NCBI GenBank assembly: GCA_018267615.1
Contig: JAFDYD010000009.1
Coordinates: 230 to 35,636, forward strand
Length of the DNA: 35,407 bases
Reading direction: 5' to 3'
Origin: Bacteroidota bacterium
Lineage (GTDB): Bacteria > Bacteroidota > Bacteroidia > Chitinophagales > Chitinophagaceae
Both the position numbers and the translations under genes were made by a program. Under the pieces are notes generated by a model. The model saw only the letters and a program-made list of their open reading frames with translations. It did no database searches and had not been told where the DNA came from. Below, in pieces: positions 24,826-32,977 of the stretch; position 1 is the first letter of the stretch, and the number at the start of each line of letters is the position of its first letter.

Positions 24826-24876
24826 AAACCGCGGGTTAAGCTGATTCCATCTTAGCTCCAGCTTCTTGCGATTCAT
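24781..24876 (-). CDS. Possible 31-residue small protein in copy 2
   Basis: An ATG-to-TAA frame reads MNRKKLELRWNQLNPRFNPI followed by IEENSINVEII. The second half resembles the copy 1 frame residue by residue (F-x-P-[FI]-[VI]-[DE]-[KE]-x-x-[LI]-x-[VI]-E-[LI]-I), although nucleotide identity over that part is only about half. Conserved chemistry with changed codons is what a real peptide would show. No strong ribosome binding site is seen. A palindrome at 24884-24898 lies directly upstream. Confidence 0.35.
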   Translation of the reverse strand: MNRKKLELRWNQLNPRFNPIIEENSINVEII

Positions 24877-24883
24877 ATATGCG

Positions 24884-24898
24884 ATAAAATAATTTTAT
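24884..24898. promoter_or_regulatory. 15-bp AT palindrome between the small ORF and the DUF559 gene
   Basis: ATAAAAT-A-ATTTTAT is a perfect palindrome in the divergent space, 8 bp from the small ORF start and 31 bp from the nuclease start. It could be an operator or only AT-rich promoter sequence. Confidence 0.3.
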
Positions 24899-24929
24899 TT
24901 ACCCTGCGTTATACCCTTAAACTTATCCT

Positions 24930-25367
24930 ATGAACGATGTTTACCACTGTTTGCAATGTGATAAAAGCATAACAAAAGGCGTCAGCGATTTTTCGAAAGA
25001 GGTATACGGCGTATCTCTTTGCATCCGTCATCAGATCCTTATTCATGAGTCAACTGCTACGCAGGAAGCAAAGGCTCTATTTCTCGCTTTAAAAATCAAT
25101 AAAGTTCCGGCAATACTCGAATATTCGGATGGTATTAAAACCATCGATATCGCAATACCTGGTAAACTTTATATTGAGGTAGATGGAAGACACCATCACC
25201 ACGACGCTGACCAGGCACTTACTGATTTGTTGAGAACATTTCACGCATGGAACAAAGACAAAATCCCAACGATCAGAATTCCAAATTCGCTCGTGAATGA
25301 TCCATATCTTTTCAAAAAAGCAGTAAGCTGTTTGACGGAAATGTGTATGGAGTTACAAAATTTTTGA
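24930..25367 (+). CDS. DUF559/Vsr-like endonuclease-fold protein with Cys/His cluster
   Basis: 145 residues. The N-terminus holds a probable zinc site: Cys7-x2-Cys10 and Cys31-x2-His34. The C-terminal part (about 68-140) follows the DUF559 pattern: IDIAIPGKLYIEVDGRHHHH (Asp73, Glu83, Asp85), then D-x-L-R-x-F-H and PTIRIPNSLV. This is the Vsr/PD-(D/E)XK-related fold of single-strand or mismatch nucleases; activity here is inferred. The stop is 13 bp from the end of the convergent TlpA-like gene at 25381. Confidence 0.72.
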   Translation: MNDVYHCLQCDKSITKGVSDFSKEVYGVSLCIRHQILIHESTATQEAKALFLALKINKVPAILEYSDGIKTIDIAIPGKLYIEVDGRHHHHDADQALTDLLRTFHAWNKDKIPTIRIPNSLVNDPYLFKKAVSCLTEMCMELQNF

Positions 25368-25380
25368 TCGCGGATCATTA

Positions 25381-26616
25381 TCATTGTAGCAGTTCATCGA
25401 CCATTTCTTCGAAAAACTTTTTTTCTTCTTCATAGTGCACCCCAGTTGCCGGGCCATTAAACCCTGTATGAATTCTTTTGATCCTCCCCGTTCTGTCAAT
25501 AAAAATTGTACTCGGAAAACTTTCTATCTTTTTTAATTGCGGTAATGTTTTTTCGGTCCTTAATGAATCGCCTGATGTAACGCCCGTTATCAGCAAAGGA
25601 TATTTTACACTAAACCTGTCCCTGAATTTTTGAACACTTTTTTTTGAACGCTCAATGTCTTCGCTGTATTCGTAGGCAAGGCCAATCACCTCCACGCCCC
25701 TGCTTTTGTTCTTATTGTAAAAATCACTCAGGAAAGCTGTTTCGTCCATGCAGTTGGGACACCACGATCCCAATAATTGCAGGATCACAACTTTGTTCTT
25801 GAAACTACGATCATTGATTGAAATTTTTTTCCCGTCGAGATCAACAAAAGAAAAATTCAGACGACCGGCATTTTCGTGAATGGCTAATTCAGAAGGATCA
25901 CCGGGCAATTTTGCATCTGCATTTTTTACCGCAACCCATTTTTCTTTATTGGCAGTACCAGAACAATAGAGTCCATTGCTGATCTGGTTCTCATTATCGA
26001 TTACTGCATAAAAAGCATAAGCATGACTGCCATCAAAAATGGACAACATCAGTGAATCACCTGAAACAATTCCTTCCAGGAAACGATAATCACCACTTCT
26101 ATTCAAAAATGTTCCCGTAAGTTTATTTCCGTCCTGTACAAATTCGGCTACACTTTGTCTCGTCGTATTATTTGCTCGCGTAAATGTGACCGCCCATCTG
26201 CCCGTGATATTATGATTCGCTTTTTTAGGATTGGGAATGAACCGGAAATCCTGGTTCCGATAAATGCTTAATGATTGTGTAGCGAGTCCATTAGCGGCAG
26301 CCTTATACCAATATCCATCCCAAACATCATCATGGTTAACGGATACATGAAATTGAGATTCGAACACAGGAAATAATACGATCAATGAATCTCCTGCACG
26401 ATGGATATTATTCAATCTAATGCGATCTGTTGAATTGGTAATAATCCAGGAAGTTTTTTTATTGTTGCACGAATCGAGTAAGGTGAAAGGAATTTCATTT
26501 CCATCGGGACGATGAATAACTGCCCGATAAGTCTTCAAATTTGTTTGGGCAGATGAATGCAATGCAAGGAAAAGAATAGAATAAAGAAGTCCGGACTTAA
26601 AAAATCTTTTGATCAT
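25381..26616 (-). CDS. TlpA/ResA-like thiol-disulfide oxidoreductase
   Basis: 411 residues with a signal peptide (1-23). Residues about 25-240 form a beta-rich N-terminal domain of the kind found in Bacteroidota TlpA-family proteins. Residues about 255-411 are thioredoxin-like: active site SWCPNCMDE (Cys286, Cys289) and the cis-Pro region ESFPSTIFIDRTG. It is periplasmic and probably reduces disulfides of exported proteins. A TAATTTTG box sits 5 bp before the ATG (26621-26628), so transcription may begin almost at the start codon. Confidence 0.88.
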   Translation of the reverse strand: MIKRFFKSGLLYSILFLALHSSAQTNLKTYRAVIHRPDGNEIPFTLLDSCNNKKTSWIITNSTDRIRLNNIHRAGDSLIVLFPVFESQFHVSVNHDDVWDGYWYKAAANGLATQSLSIYRNQDFRFIPNPKKANHNITGRWAVTFTRANNTTRQSVAEFVQDGNKLTGTFLNRSGDYRFLEGIVSGDSLMLSIFDGSHAYAFYAVIDNENQISNGLYCSGTANKEKWVAVKNADAKLPGDPSELAIHENAGRLNFSFVDLDGKKISINDRSFKNKVVILQLLGSWCPNCMDETAFLSDFYNKNKSRGVEVIGLAYEYSEDIERSKKSVQKFRDRFSVKYPLLITGVTSGDSLRTEKTLPQLKKIESFPSTIFIDRTGRIKRIHTGFNGPATGVHYEEEKKFFEEMVDELLQ

Positions 26617-26683
26617 CCGTCAAAATTAAACCCATCAACCAGAAAAACAAGTCAGTTAAATGACAAGGGTTGAAGATAAGGGA

Positions 26684-26730
26684 GGCTGAGGTTGAGATTG
26701 AGATTTAGATCTAAGTCTCAACCTCAAGCC
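26684..26730. repeat. Intergenic inverted repeat, GAGGTTGAGATT family
   Basis: GGCTGAGGTTGAGA on the left pairs with TCTCAACCTCAAGCC on the right (one slip), and TTTAGATCTAA forms the centre. The left arm contains GAGATT words like the repeat at 13780-13858. It lies in the 164 bp between the TlpA-like start and the permease stop, both on the minus strand. Confidence 0.75.
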
Positions 26731-26780
26731 CGTTTTCCCCACTTCGCTTACACATCACTGGTAGCATCAGCACAAACCAG

Positions 26781-27530
26781 TCAACGCGAATTCCATTTGA
26801 ACCAGTTAATACCAAGCACGGAGAATATCATCGTATATCCAAATGTAACCAATAAAGCAATGGACGAATGTATGTTCCAAGCGCCTGGTTGCAGACTGTC
26901 CGAGATAATTCGCTTAACGGCTCCGTATGGCGACCATTTCACTATTTCTCCGATTTCTTTTCCAAGCACTCCCAGTTCACCAAACATTCCAACCATGATG
27001 AATGCAAAATAAACCAGCCTTGTTGTTGAACTCACCGTTTCGGGATTCTGAATCAATCCAACTATAACTTGTCCGAGACTTAAATACACCGCACCTCCTA
27101 CCAGCGCACAAATAAATGCGAGCGAATAACCTTGCATGGGCATACTGATCTTGTCAAAATAATATCCTGCAAAAAAAACGCCGAGTGTCACCAAGAGAAT
27201 CATGACTAACTGCACCACCAGTCTGCTCATCATAATCGACCAGGATGGGACTGGCGCCACACGTAATCTTTGAAAAATCCCCTTGTCCCTGTCTCTTGCA
27301 ATTGAATTCGTATAGCCCATCAACCCGATCGCCGTCAATCCGACCGTGATACAATTAGAAAGTACAAATGGTCCACCAAGTCTTGCGACCAGGCTTTTCC
27401 ATGAAATAACAATGATCACTGGAACCAATAAAACCATGATCACCGATCTTCGGTTACGCCATTGCGTTATAAAGTCCGCCCGAAGCAAAGTGGTCATTAC
27501 ATTTGAAGTGGATGGTATTTTTGTTTGCAT
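26781..27530 (-). CDS. ABC-2 type transporter permease
   Basis: 249 residues with about six TM helices (first near 30-50, last near 225-242) and no large soluble domain, the ABC-2 pattern. NSIARDRDKGIFQRLRVAP and the LGQVIVGLIQNPETVS loop fit ABC-2 exporters of the NatB/DrrB type. It follows the ATPase gene by 73 bp on the same strand, so the two form a two-gene exporter. The cargo is unknown (drug, ion or polymer in the family). Confidence 0.88.
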   Translation of the reverse strand: MQTKIPSTSNVMTTLLRADFITQWRNRRSVIMVLLVPVIIVISWKSLVARLGGPFVLSNCITVGLTAIGLMGYTNSIARDRDKGIFQRLRVAPVPSWSIMMSRLVVQLVMILLVTLGVFFAGYYFDKISMPMQGYSLAFICALVGGAVYLSLGQVIVGLIQNPETVSSTTRLVYFAFIMVGMFGELGVLGKEIGEIVKWSPYGAVKRIISDSLQPGAWNIHSSIALLVTFGYTMIFSVLGINWFKWNSR

Positions 27531-27603
27531 ATTTTAAAAATAAAGATGAATGTGAGATAAGAGCGAGTGCGTTGGAGTGATGAGCGAAGTCGGGATCCTC
27601 GGT

Positions 27604-28392
27604 CTAAGACCTGATCTGCTTCCCCGTCAAACCAATGAACACATCTTCCAATGTAATCCTTCCCCGCCTCGACACACTGATCACTTTCGGATCATCTCGA
27701 TGCAAATCGATCAATCGTTGTGGCTCATCGATGGCGATAATTTGTCCATGATCAATGATCGCAATTCGATCGCAAACCGATTCAGCTTCTTCCATGGAAT
27801 GCGTCGTCACAAGAATTCCATGTTTTTTTGACCGCATATTTTCCATGCGCTCCCATAACTGTCGCCGTGATTGCGGATCGAGGCCTGTTGTCGGTTCATC
27901 CAGTAAAACCAGTTCAGGATTATGAATCATTGCGATCACAAGCGATACACGTTGTTGTTGACCGCCCGATAGCTGACCAAATCTTTTTGAAGATGCACTG
28001 CTCAATTCAATTTCTTTCAAAATAGAATCGACTTTTTGCTTGTTCATCTCAACGCCATAAACGCCCGCATATAGTTGTATGATTTCGGGAACAAGCAACT
28101 CCGGTTGAAAACTTGTCGCTTGTAACTGCACGCCCATACTCGCACGCGCATATTTTTTCTTCTCCGCAATATCATAACCAGCCACGTGAATTTTGCCAGA
28201 TCTCGGTTGGAGAAGCCCTTCGATAGCAGCCAGGGTACTGGTTTTCCCAGCGCCATTCGGACCCAATAATCCAAAAATCTCTCCTGCACGCACTTCAAAA
28301 GAAACATTCCTGACAGCATGAAATGTATCATAGTACACATTCAATTGCTCTACCTGTAAAATCGTGGCTTGTCCGTTGTCATTCATGTGCAA
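27604..28392 (-). CDS. ABC transporter ATPase (CcmA/NatA-type)
   Basis: 262 residues: Walker A GPNGAGKT (44-51), signature LSGGQQQR (141-148), Walker B LVLLDEP (161-167) with TTGLD after it, and the H-loop THSMEEAE. The type matches ABC-2 exporters. The start is either 28392 or the second Met at 28386. The gene is upstream of the permease in the same operon. Confidence 0.92.
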   Translation of the reverse strand: MHMNDNGQATILQVEQLNVYYDTFHAVRNVSFEVRAGEIFGLLGPNGAGKTSTLAAIEGLLQPRSGKIHVAGYDIAEKKKYARASMGVQLQATSFQPELLVPEIIQLYAGVYGVEMNKQKVDSILKEIELSSASSKRFGQLSGGQQQRVSLVIAMIHNPELVLLDEPTTGLDPQSRRQLWERMENMRSKKHGILVTTHSMEEAESVCDRIAIIDHGQIIAIDEPQRLIDLHRDDPKVISVSRRGRITLEDVFIGLTGKQIRS

Positions 28393-28576
28393 AAGTGTTT
28401 TGGTGAATCACTATCGGCGATGCATATCCGCTTACAAAAAAACAAATTAAATGGATAGCGATAATGGCTGCTAAGCTAATGGCTCGATAATAGCGAGTCA
28501 ATTGTTTTACGGCAAGTTCAGGAAAATCGGCGGTGAATGACATTTACCACCGGTAAAAATCATCTTATAAATAAGA

Positions 28577-28634
28577 AAAGCCACGGCAAGAGCCGGGCTT
28601 TCCTATTGTTGACATATCCCCCTACAGGTATGTC
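28577..28634 (-). terminator. Terminator-like hairpin and adjacent small hairpin in the 28.4-28.8 kb gap
   Basis: AAAGCC-A-CGGC pairs with GCCG-GGCTTT (28577-28601, one bulge). On the minus strand it is followed by TTTTCTTATT, an intrinsic terminator shape for transcription coming from the 28.6-28.8 kb side. A second hairpin, GACATA (28611-28616) with TATGTC (28629-28634), lies next to it. No gene on the minus strand is convincing upstream, so a small RNA is possible. The rest of the 410 bp gap (28393-28802) holds only the repeat at 28689-28758 and a TATCTTTA box (28779-28786) that may serve the dehydrogenase gene. Confidence 0.4.
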
Positions 28635-28688
28635 TTCATTACAGATGCAAACAGCATACCATGGAATGAGTAATTTATTCCTCAGTGC

Positions 28689-28758
28689 GATAGAGCGAAG
28701 AATGATGAGCAAAGAGGGATAAATTCTCTGCTCTTCGCTCTTCATTCTTCGCTCTATC
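28689..28758. repeat. Intergenic hairpin, GAGCGAAGA word family
   Basis: Arms 28689-28716 and 28731-28758 pair at 26 of 28 positions around a 14-nt loop; the words are GAGCGAAGA and AATGAAGAGC. A one-armed relative seems to lie at about 27557-27588 (AGAGCGAGTGCG followed by TGATGAGCGAAG). It is upstream of the dehydrogenase gene at 28803. Confidence 0.85.
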
Positions 28759-28802
28759 AAATCGCTTGTAATAAATATTATCTTTAGGCAAATGAATATT
28801 GT

Positions 28803-29786
28803 ATGACGGTGTCTTTTTCGGAACTAAAGGAAACGCTCAAAAAAGTATTGCTGCAGTTATCATTTCCTCAGAACAAAGCGGAAATATGCGCAGATATTTT
28901 TGCGTCGAATAGCAGGGATGGCGTGCATTCTCATGGATTGAACCGCTTTCCTGTTTTTGTTGACCTCGTAAAAAAAGGATTGATCGATCCGATGGCAGAA
29001 CCGGAATGCGTGGAGCAAAATGGTTTATTGGAAGTTTGGGATGGACATCTTGGTGCGGGCACTTATAATTCTAGCATTTGCATGGATCGCGCGATTGAAC
29101 TTGCGAAAAAAAATTCGATGAGCTGTGTTGCGATCAGAAATAATAATCATTGGATGCGTGGTGGTACATATGGATGGCAAGCCGCAGAAGCAGGATGCAT
29201 CGGTATTTGTTTTACGAATGCATCAGCCGGTATGCCACCATGGGGAGGAAAAGAACCGCGACTTGGAAACAATCCATTGGTGATCGCCGTGCCGCACCAT
29301 GAAGGTCATATTGTATTAGACATGGCGATGTCGCAATTCTCGTACGGAAAGATGCAAGAGTATGAATTGAAAGGAAGGTCATTGCCATTTTCGGGTGGGT
29401 ATGACCGTGAGGGAAATCTCAGTACTGATCCCGTTGCAATCAAACAAACAAAACGCGCTTTACCAGCAGGATTTTGGAAAGGTTCAGGGTTGGCAATGAT
29501 GATGGATATACTGCTTGCCATGTTAAGCGGCGGGAGAACAACGGCGAAAATCACAGCGAGTGGAAATGAGTACGGACTGTCGCAATGTTTTATATGCATA
29601 TATAAAGAAAATCTTCATCAGGACCTCGTAGATGAAATTATCGCGTATACAAAAACTGCTATTCCTGTAGAAGCAGGAACTGAGATTGCTTATCCCGGAG
29701 AACAAACACTGAAAAGAAGAATACAAAGTGAAAAAGAAGGAATCATCGTTGATGAAACGATGTGGAAAAAAGTGTTGAGCTTATGA
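28803..29786 (+). CDS. yiaK: YiaK-like 2,3-diketo-L-gulonate (keto-acid) reductase, Ldh2 family
   Basis: 327 residues, close to the E. coli YiaK length of 332. Shared hallmarks that I recognise from YiaK: DGVHSHGLNRFP (catalytic His44), NNNHWMRGGTYGWQAAEAG, NPLVIAVP, and PAGFWKGSGLAMMMD. YiaK reduces 2,3-diketo-L-gulonate to 3-keto-L-gulonate with NADH and is cytoplasmic; the family also holds malate, ureidoglycolate and delta-1-piperideine dehydrogenases, but the NHW-RGG segment favours the YiaK branch. It is followed by the fucosidase and the zinc dehydrogenase, which suggests a shared sugar-acid pathway. Confidence 0.82.
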   Translation: MTVSFSELKETLKKVLLQLSFPQNKAEICADIFASNSRDGVHSHGLNRFPVFVDLVKKGLIDPMAEPECVEQNGLLEVWDGHLGAGTYNSSICMDRAIELAKKNSMSCVAIRNNNHWMRGGTYGWQAAEAGCIGICFTNASAGMPPWGGKEPRLGNNPLVIAVPHHEGHIVLDMAMSQFSYGKMQEYELKGRSLPFSGGYDREGNLSTDPVAIKQTKRALPAGFWKGSGLAMMMDILLAMLSGGRTTAKITASGNEYGLSQCFICIYKENLHQDLVDEIIAYTKTAIPVEAGTEIAYPGEQTLKRRIQSEKEGIIVDETMWKKVLSL

Positions 29787-29817
29787 TCGTATTATTTTAG
29801 TTTGATATTTTATCAGC

Positions 29818-29986
29818 GTCATTTCGAATCTGCCAGCAGTGATTTTGCATGAACGCATTTTTTGGCGGGTGAGAAATCCCCAGCTAACTTGTTTGCAAAA
29901 TTCTTTACTGAGAAGTTGGCTGGGGATTTCCCATCCGCCATAACATTAAAAATAATGTAAGTCGCCACTGGCGGATTCGAAATGAC
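29818..29986. repeat. Nested double palindrome, GTCATTTCGAATC / GAGAAATCCCC family
   Basis: Outer arms 29818-29836 (GTCATTTCGAATC and CTGCCAG) and 29968-29986 are complementary over 19 nt with one mismatch. Inside them, 28-nt arms 29863-29890 and 29913-29940 (TGGCGGGTGAGAAATCCCC and CAGC) pair at 25 of 28, around a 22-nt loop. The ATTTCGA...GAGAAATC order is, as I recall, a frequent intergenic palindrome in Bacteroidota. It lies between the dehydrogenase and fucosidase genes. Confidence 0.88.
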
Positions 29987-30079
29987 GTCTCTTCAATATC
30001 AGGCTTAGCTAATCAAAATATCTAAGTAAGACAGAACAAAATTTTTTGAACTAAATTACAGCCTGCCAAATTTCACCAC

Positions 30080-31561
30080 ATGAAAAAAAACACTTCATAC
30101 GCCCCTTCATTCCCAACTCTAAAAAAAATAAAATCTCTTTTCTTCTTTGCATTGCTGATCTCGCCGCTCTTTGCATTATCACAGGAAAGATACCAGGCAA
30201 ATTGGGAATCTCTAAAAAAGTACAGCACGCCCGATTGGTTCAAAGATGCAAAATTTGGAATCTTTATTCATTGGGGCGTGTATTCGGTCCCTGCATTTTC
30301 TTCTGAATGGTACCCAAGAGAAATGTATGTCAAAGATTCCAAAGAATTCAAACACCATGTTGAAACTTTTGGCAGCCAGGATACATTCGGTTACAAAAAT
30401 TTTATTCCACGATTCAAGGCAGAAAAATTCGATGCTTCACAATGGATCGCATTATTTAAAAAAGCCGGAGCAAAATATGTTGTCCCTGTTGCGGAACATC
30501 ATGATGGATTCGCGATGTATAAAACATCATTATCAAAATGGAACGCTGCCGAAATGGGGCCGAAGCGAGATATCATTGGTGAATTGGCCGAAGCAGCACA
30601 AAAGCAGGGATTGATTTTCGGTGTTTCTTCGCATCGTATAGAACATTGGTGGTTCATGAACGGCGGACGCACATTTCATTCCGATGTTTCAAATAATTCG
30701 TCGAATGATTTTTATGGCCCTGCCAGGGAAGAATCAGAAACAATGTCACCGGAATATATGAATGACTGGTTACTCAGAAGCACAGAACTCGTTAACAAAT
30801 ATCACCCGCAATTATTCTGGTTCGATTGGTGGATCGAACAACCGGCATTGGACCCTTACAAAAAAAGTTTCGCTGCTTATTATTATAACAAAGGAATTGA
30901 ATGGAACAAAGGTGTTGTTATCAATTATAAACATGATGCATTTCCAGAAGGAACCGCTGTTTTAGATTTAGAAAGAGGTAAGCTTGGAAATATTCGTGAA
31001 ATGGCTTGGCAAACTGACGATGCGATTGGAAATAATTCATGGGGCTATACAACAGATAATAATTTTAAAAATCTTGCTTATCTCGTCACAAATCTTATTG
31101 ATATCGTCAGCAAGAATGGAAATCTTTTGTTGAATATCGGACCTCGTCCGGATGGAACGATTACCGAAGAAGAAACGCAATTACTATTAGGGATGGGTAA
31201 ATGGCTCGATATAAACGGCGAAGCCATCTATGATACCAGGCCTTGGAAAATATTTGGAGAGGGACCCACTGAATCTGCCAGCGGATCTTTTGCAGATCAA
31301 AAAAAATCATTCACGGCGTCGGATATACGCTTTACAACCAACGGTGAAAATTTGTACGCAATTGGCTTGGGAGTTCCAACGCAAACAACAAAAATAAAAT
31401 CTTTGTCGCTTGACAGTGGCAAGATTGCAACGGTTGAACTTGTCGGCAGCAACGAAAAATTAAACTGGACGCAAAAGAAAGATGGCTTATCAATAAACAA
31501 GTTGTCAAAATATCCATGCGAAAATGCCGTGGTATATAGAATAATATTTTTGAAGAAATAG
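30080..31561 (+). CDS. Alpha-L-fucosidase (GH29)
   Basis: 493 residues with a signal peptide ending near residue 34 (LFALSQ), so it is exported, probably periplasmic. GH29 hallmarks: GIFIHWGVYSVPAF (60-73), EHHDGFAMY (139-147), PKRDIIGEL (161-169), the nucleophile Asp249 in LFWFDWW, the AIGNNSWGY stretch and LLLNIGPRPDGT. It removes alpha-L-fucose from glycans by a retaining mechanism. The C-terminal ~100 residues are a beta-sandwich. The neighbouring dehydrogenases may process the released sugar. Confidence 0.95.
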   Translation: MKKNTSYAPSFPTLKKIKSLFFFALLISPLFALSQERYQANWESLKKYSTPDWFKDAKFGIFIHWGVYSVPAFSSEWYPREMYVKDSKEFKHHVETFGSQDTFGYKNFIPRFKAEKFDASQWIALFKKAGAKYVVPVAEHHDGFAMYKTSLSKWNAAEMGPKRDIIGELAEAAQKQGLIFGVSSHRIEHWWFMNGGRTFHSDVSNNSSNDFYGPAREESETMSPEYMNDWLLRSTELVNKYHPQLFWFDWWIEQPALDPYKKSFAAYYYNKGIEWNKGVVINYKHDAFPEGTAVLDLERGKLGNIREMAWQTDDAIGNNSWGYTTDNNFKNLAYLVTNLIDIVSKNGNLLLNIGPRPDGTITEEETQLLLGMGKWLDINGEAIYDTRPWKIFGEGPTESASGSFADQKKSFTASDIRFTTNGENLYAIGLGVPTQTTKIKSLSLDSGKIATVELVGSNEKLNWTQKKDGLSINKLSKYPCENAVVYRIIFLKK

Positions 31562-31594
31562 ACTGTCTGAACTAAAATTTGTGGGATGCTTTTT

Positions 31595-31670
31595 CGTGAG
31601 ACGTGAAACGTGAGAGTTAAAGCGGGAGGATTTATACTCACGTTTCACGTCTCACGTCTCACATCTCACG
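31595..31670. repeat. Intergenic hairpin, CGTGAGACGTGAAACGTGAG family
   Basis: Left arm 31595-31614 and right arm 31637-31656 pair perfectly over 20 bp with a 22-nt loop. The right side goes on with two more words (TCTCACATCTCACG to 31670). Words: ACGTGAG and ACGTGAA. It sits in the 142 bp between the fucosidase and the zinc dehydrogenase. Confidence 0.9.
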
Positions 31671-31703
31671 CAAAAACCGCCATAAGAAAAACACACCAAT
31701 GCA

Positions 31704-32717
31704 ATGAAAGCACTCTCCTGCATAGCACCGGGCAAATTGGAATTTGTCGAAATTGCAAATCCAAAGCAAAAGAATGGCAATTCGATTCTCAAAATAAAAA
31801 GAATCGGCATTTGCGGGACAGACTTGCACGCCTTTGAAGGAACACAACCTTATTTTAATTATCCAAGAATTTTGGGGCATGAACTTGCCGGGGAAATTGT
31901 AGAAACGGACTTGGCGGATTTTAAAAAAGGTGAATCAGTTACCATCATTCCTTATTTTAATTGCGGTCATTGCATTGCCTGCAGATCAGGGAAACCAAAT
32001 TGTTGTGCAGCACTGGAAGTATTCGGTGTGCACATCGATGGAGGCATGGCAGAATATATTTCCGTTCCATCTTATTCCCTATTACATGCGCGGGGGCTTA
32101 GCATCGATGCACTCGCACTTGTGGAGCCATTTGCGATTGGTGCGCATGCGATCCGGAGAGCAGCGATTCAAAAAAATGAATTTGTACTTATCGCAGGAGC
32201 GGGACCTATCGGTTTAGGCGTTGCCGCCTTTGCAAAAATTGCCGGAGCGCAGGTGATCATGATGGATGTGAACAAGCACAGATTGGGATTTTGCTCGGCG
32301 AAGCTCGGAATAAGTCATATCATCAATGCGGCGGAAGAAAATATTTTTGAACAACTGAAATCAATCACAAATGCAGACATGCCAACTGTGGTGATCGATG
32401 CCACGGGAAATCAAAAAGCAATCAACAGTCTCTTCCAATATATGGCACATGGAGCGAGATACATTTTGGTTGGTTTGCAAAAAGAAATTATTTCTATCAG
32501 TCATCCTGAATTTCACAAACGGGAAGCAACGTTGATGAGTAGCCGAAATGCTACAAAAGAAGATTTTGAACAGGTCATTCAATCGATGAAATCGGGATTA
32601 ATTGATTCATCTGCTTTTATCACGCATCGTATCAATTTTTCAATATTGGATCAGGAATTTCAGAAACTGTTTAATCCGGATCAATTTGTGATTAAGGCTA
32701 TGATAACCCTGGACTAG
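31704..32717 (+). CDS. Zinc-dependent sugar-acid dehydrogenase (LgoD/YjjN-like)
   Basis: 337-residue medium-chain dehydrogenase. Catalytic zinc ligands: Cys37 in GICGTD, His59-Glu60 in GHE. Structural zinc cysteines: Cys87, 90, 93 and 101 (or 100) in NCGHCIACRSGKPNCC. NAD-binding GAGPIGLG at 166-173. The segments GTQPYFNYPRILGHE and HPEFHKREATLMSSRNAT closely resemble E. coli YjjN/LgoD (L-galactonate 5-dehydrogenase), from memory. The substrate may be L-galactonate or another sugar acid or deoxysugar. ATG at 31704. It is likely part of the cluster with the fucosidase and the YiaK-like enzyme. Confidence 0.85.
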   Translation: MKALSCIAPGKLEFVEIANPKQKNGNSILKIKRIGICGTDLHAFEGTQPYFNYPRILGHELAGEIVETDLADFKKGESVTIIPYFNCGHCIACRSGKPNCCAALEVFGVHIDGGMAEYISVPSYSLLHARGLSIDALALVEPFAIGAHAIRRAAIQKNEFVLIAGAGPIGLGVAAFAKIAGAQVIMMDVNKHRLGFCSAKLGISHIINAAEENIFEQLKSITNADMPTVVIDATGNQKAINSLFQYMAHGARYILVGLQKEIISISHPEFHKREATLMSSRNATKEDFEQVIQSMKSGLIDSSAFITHRINFSILDQEFQKLFNPDQFVIKAMITLD

Positions 32718-32792
32718 AAGAAAACATATCCATTTACTATTCAGGCTCGATTCTTCAAAAAAAATGAAAGGAACTAATATTTCAAAGCGCTC

Positions 32793-32850
32793 CCTATGTG
32801 TGACTATATACCTATGCGCCTGTGGTGAAAAAAAATGTCGCATAGGTACA
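32793..32850. repeat. CATAGG-family repeat, reverse orientation
   Basis: TACCTATGCG (32809-32818) pairs with CGCATAGGTA (32839-32848). The loop contains GTGGTGAAAAAAAAT, the reverse complement of the ATTTTTTTTCACC loop seen at 12635-12682 and 33009-33026. It is therefore a third member of the CATAGGCACATAG family, flipped relative to the others. Confidence 0.7.
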
Positions 32851-32977
32851 GATCAAATACAGAAATCTCAATTCATAAATCAGAAAATCGTTAAATTGAA
32901 GTCGATATAATTCCCCTGACTGATCCGTACAATCCATCCCGATAAACGAATTCAAAACTTGTTAGATTTGAAATCTG

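Noticed and set aside
26621..26628. TAATTTTG -7 box for the TlpA-like gene as a separate promoter feature
   Set aside because: It lies only 5 bp from the ATG, so it would require near-leaderless transcription; kept as a remark in the gene entry only.
28560..28760. 66-codon minus-strand frame covering the GAGCGAAGA palindrome
   Set aside because: Encoded largely by hairpin and terminator DNA, with no family resemblance.
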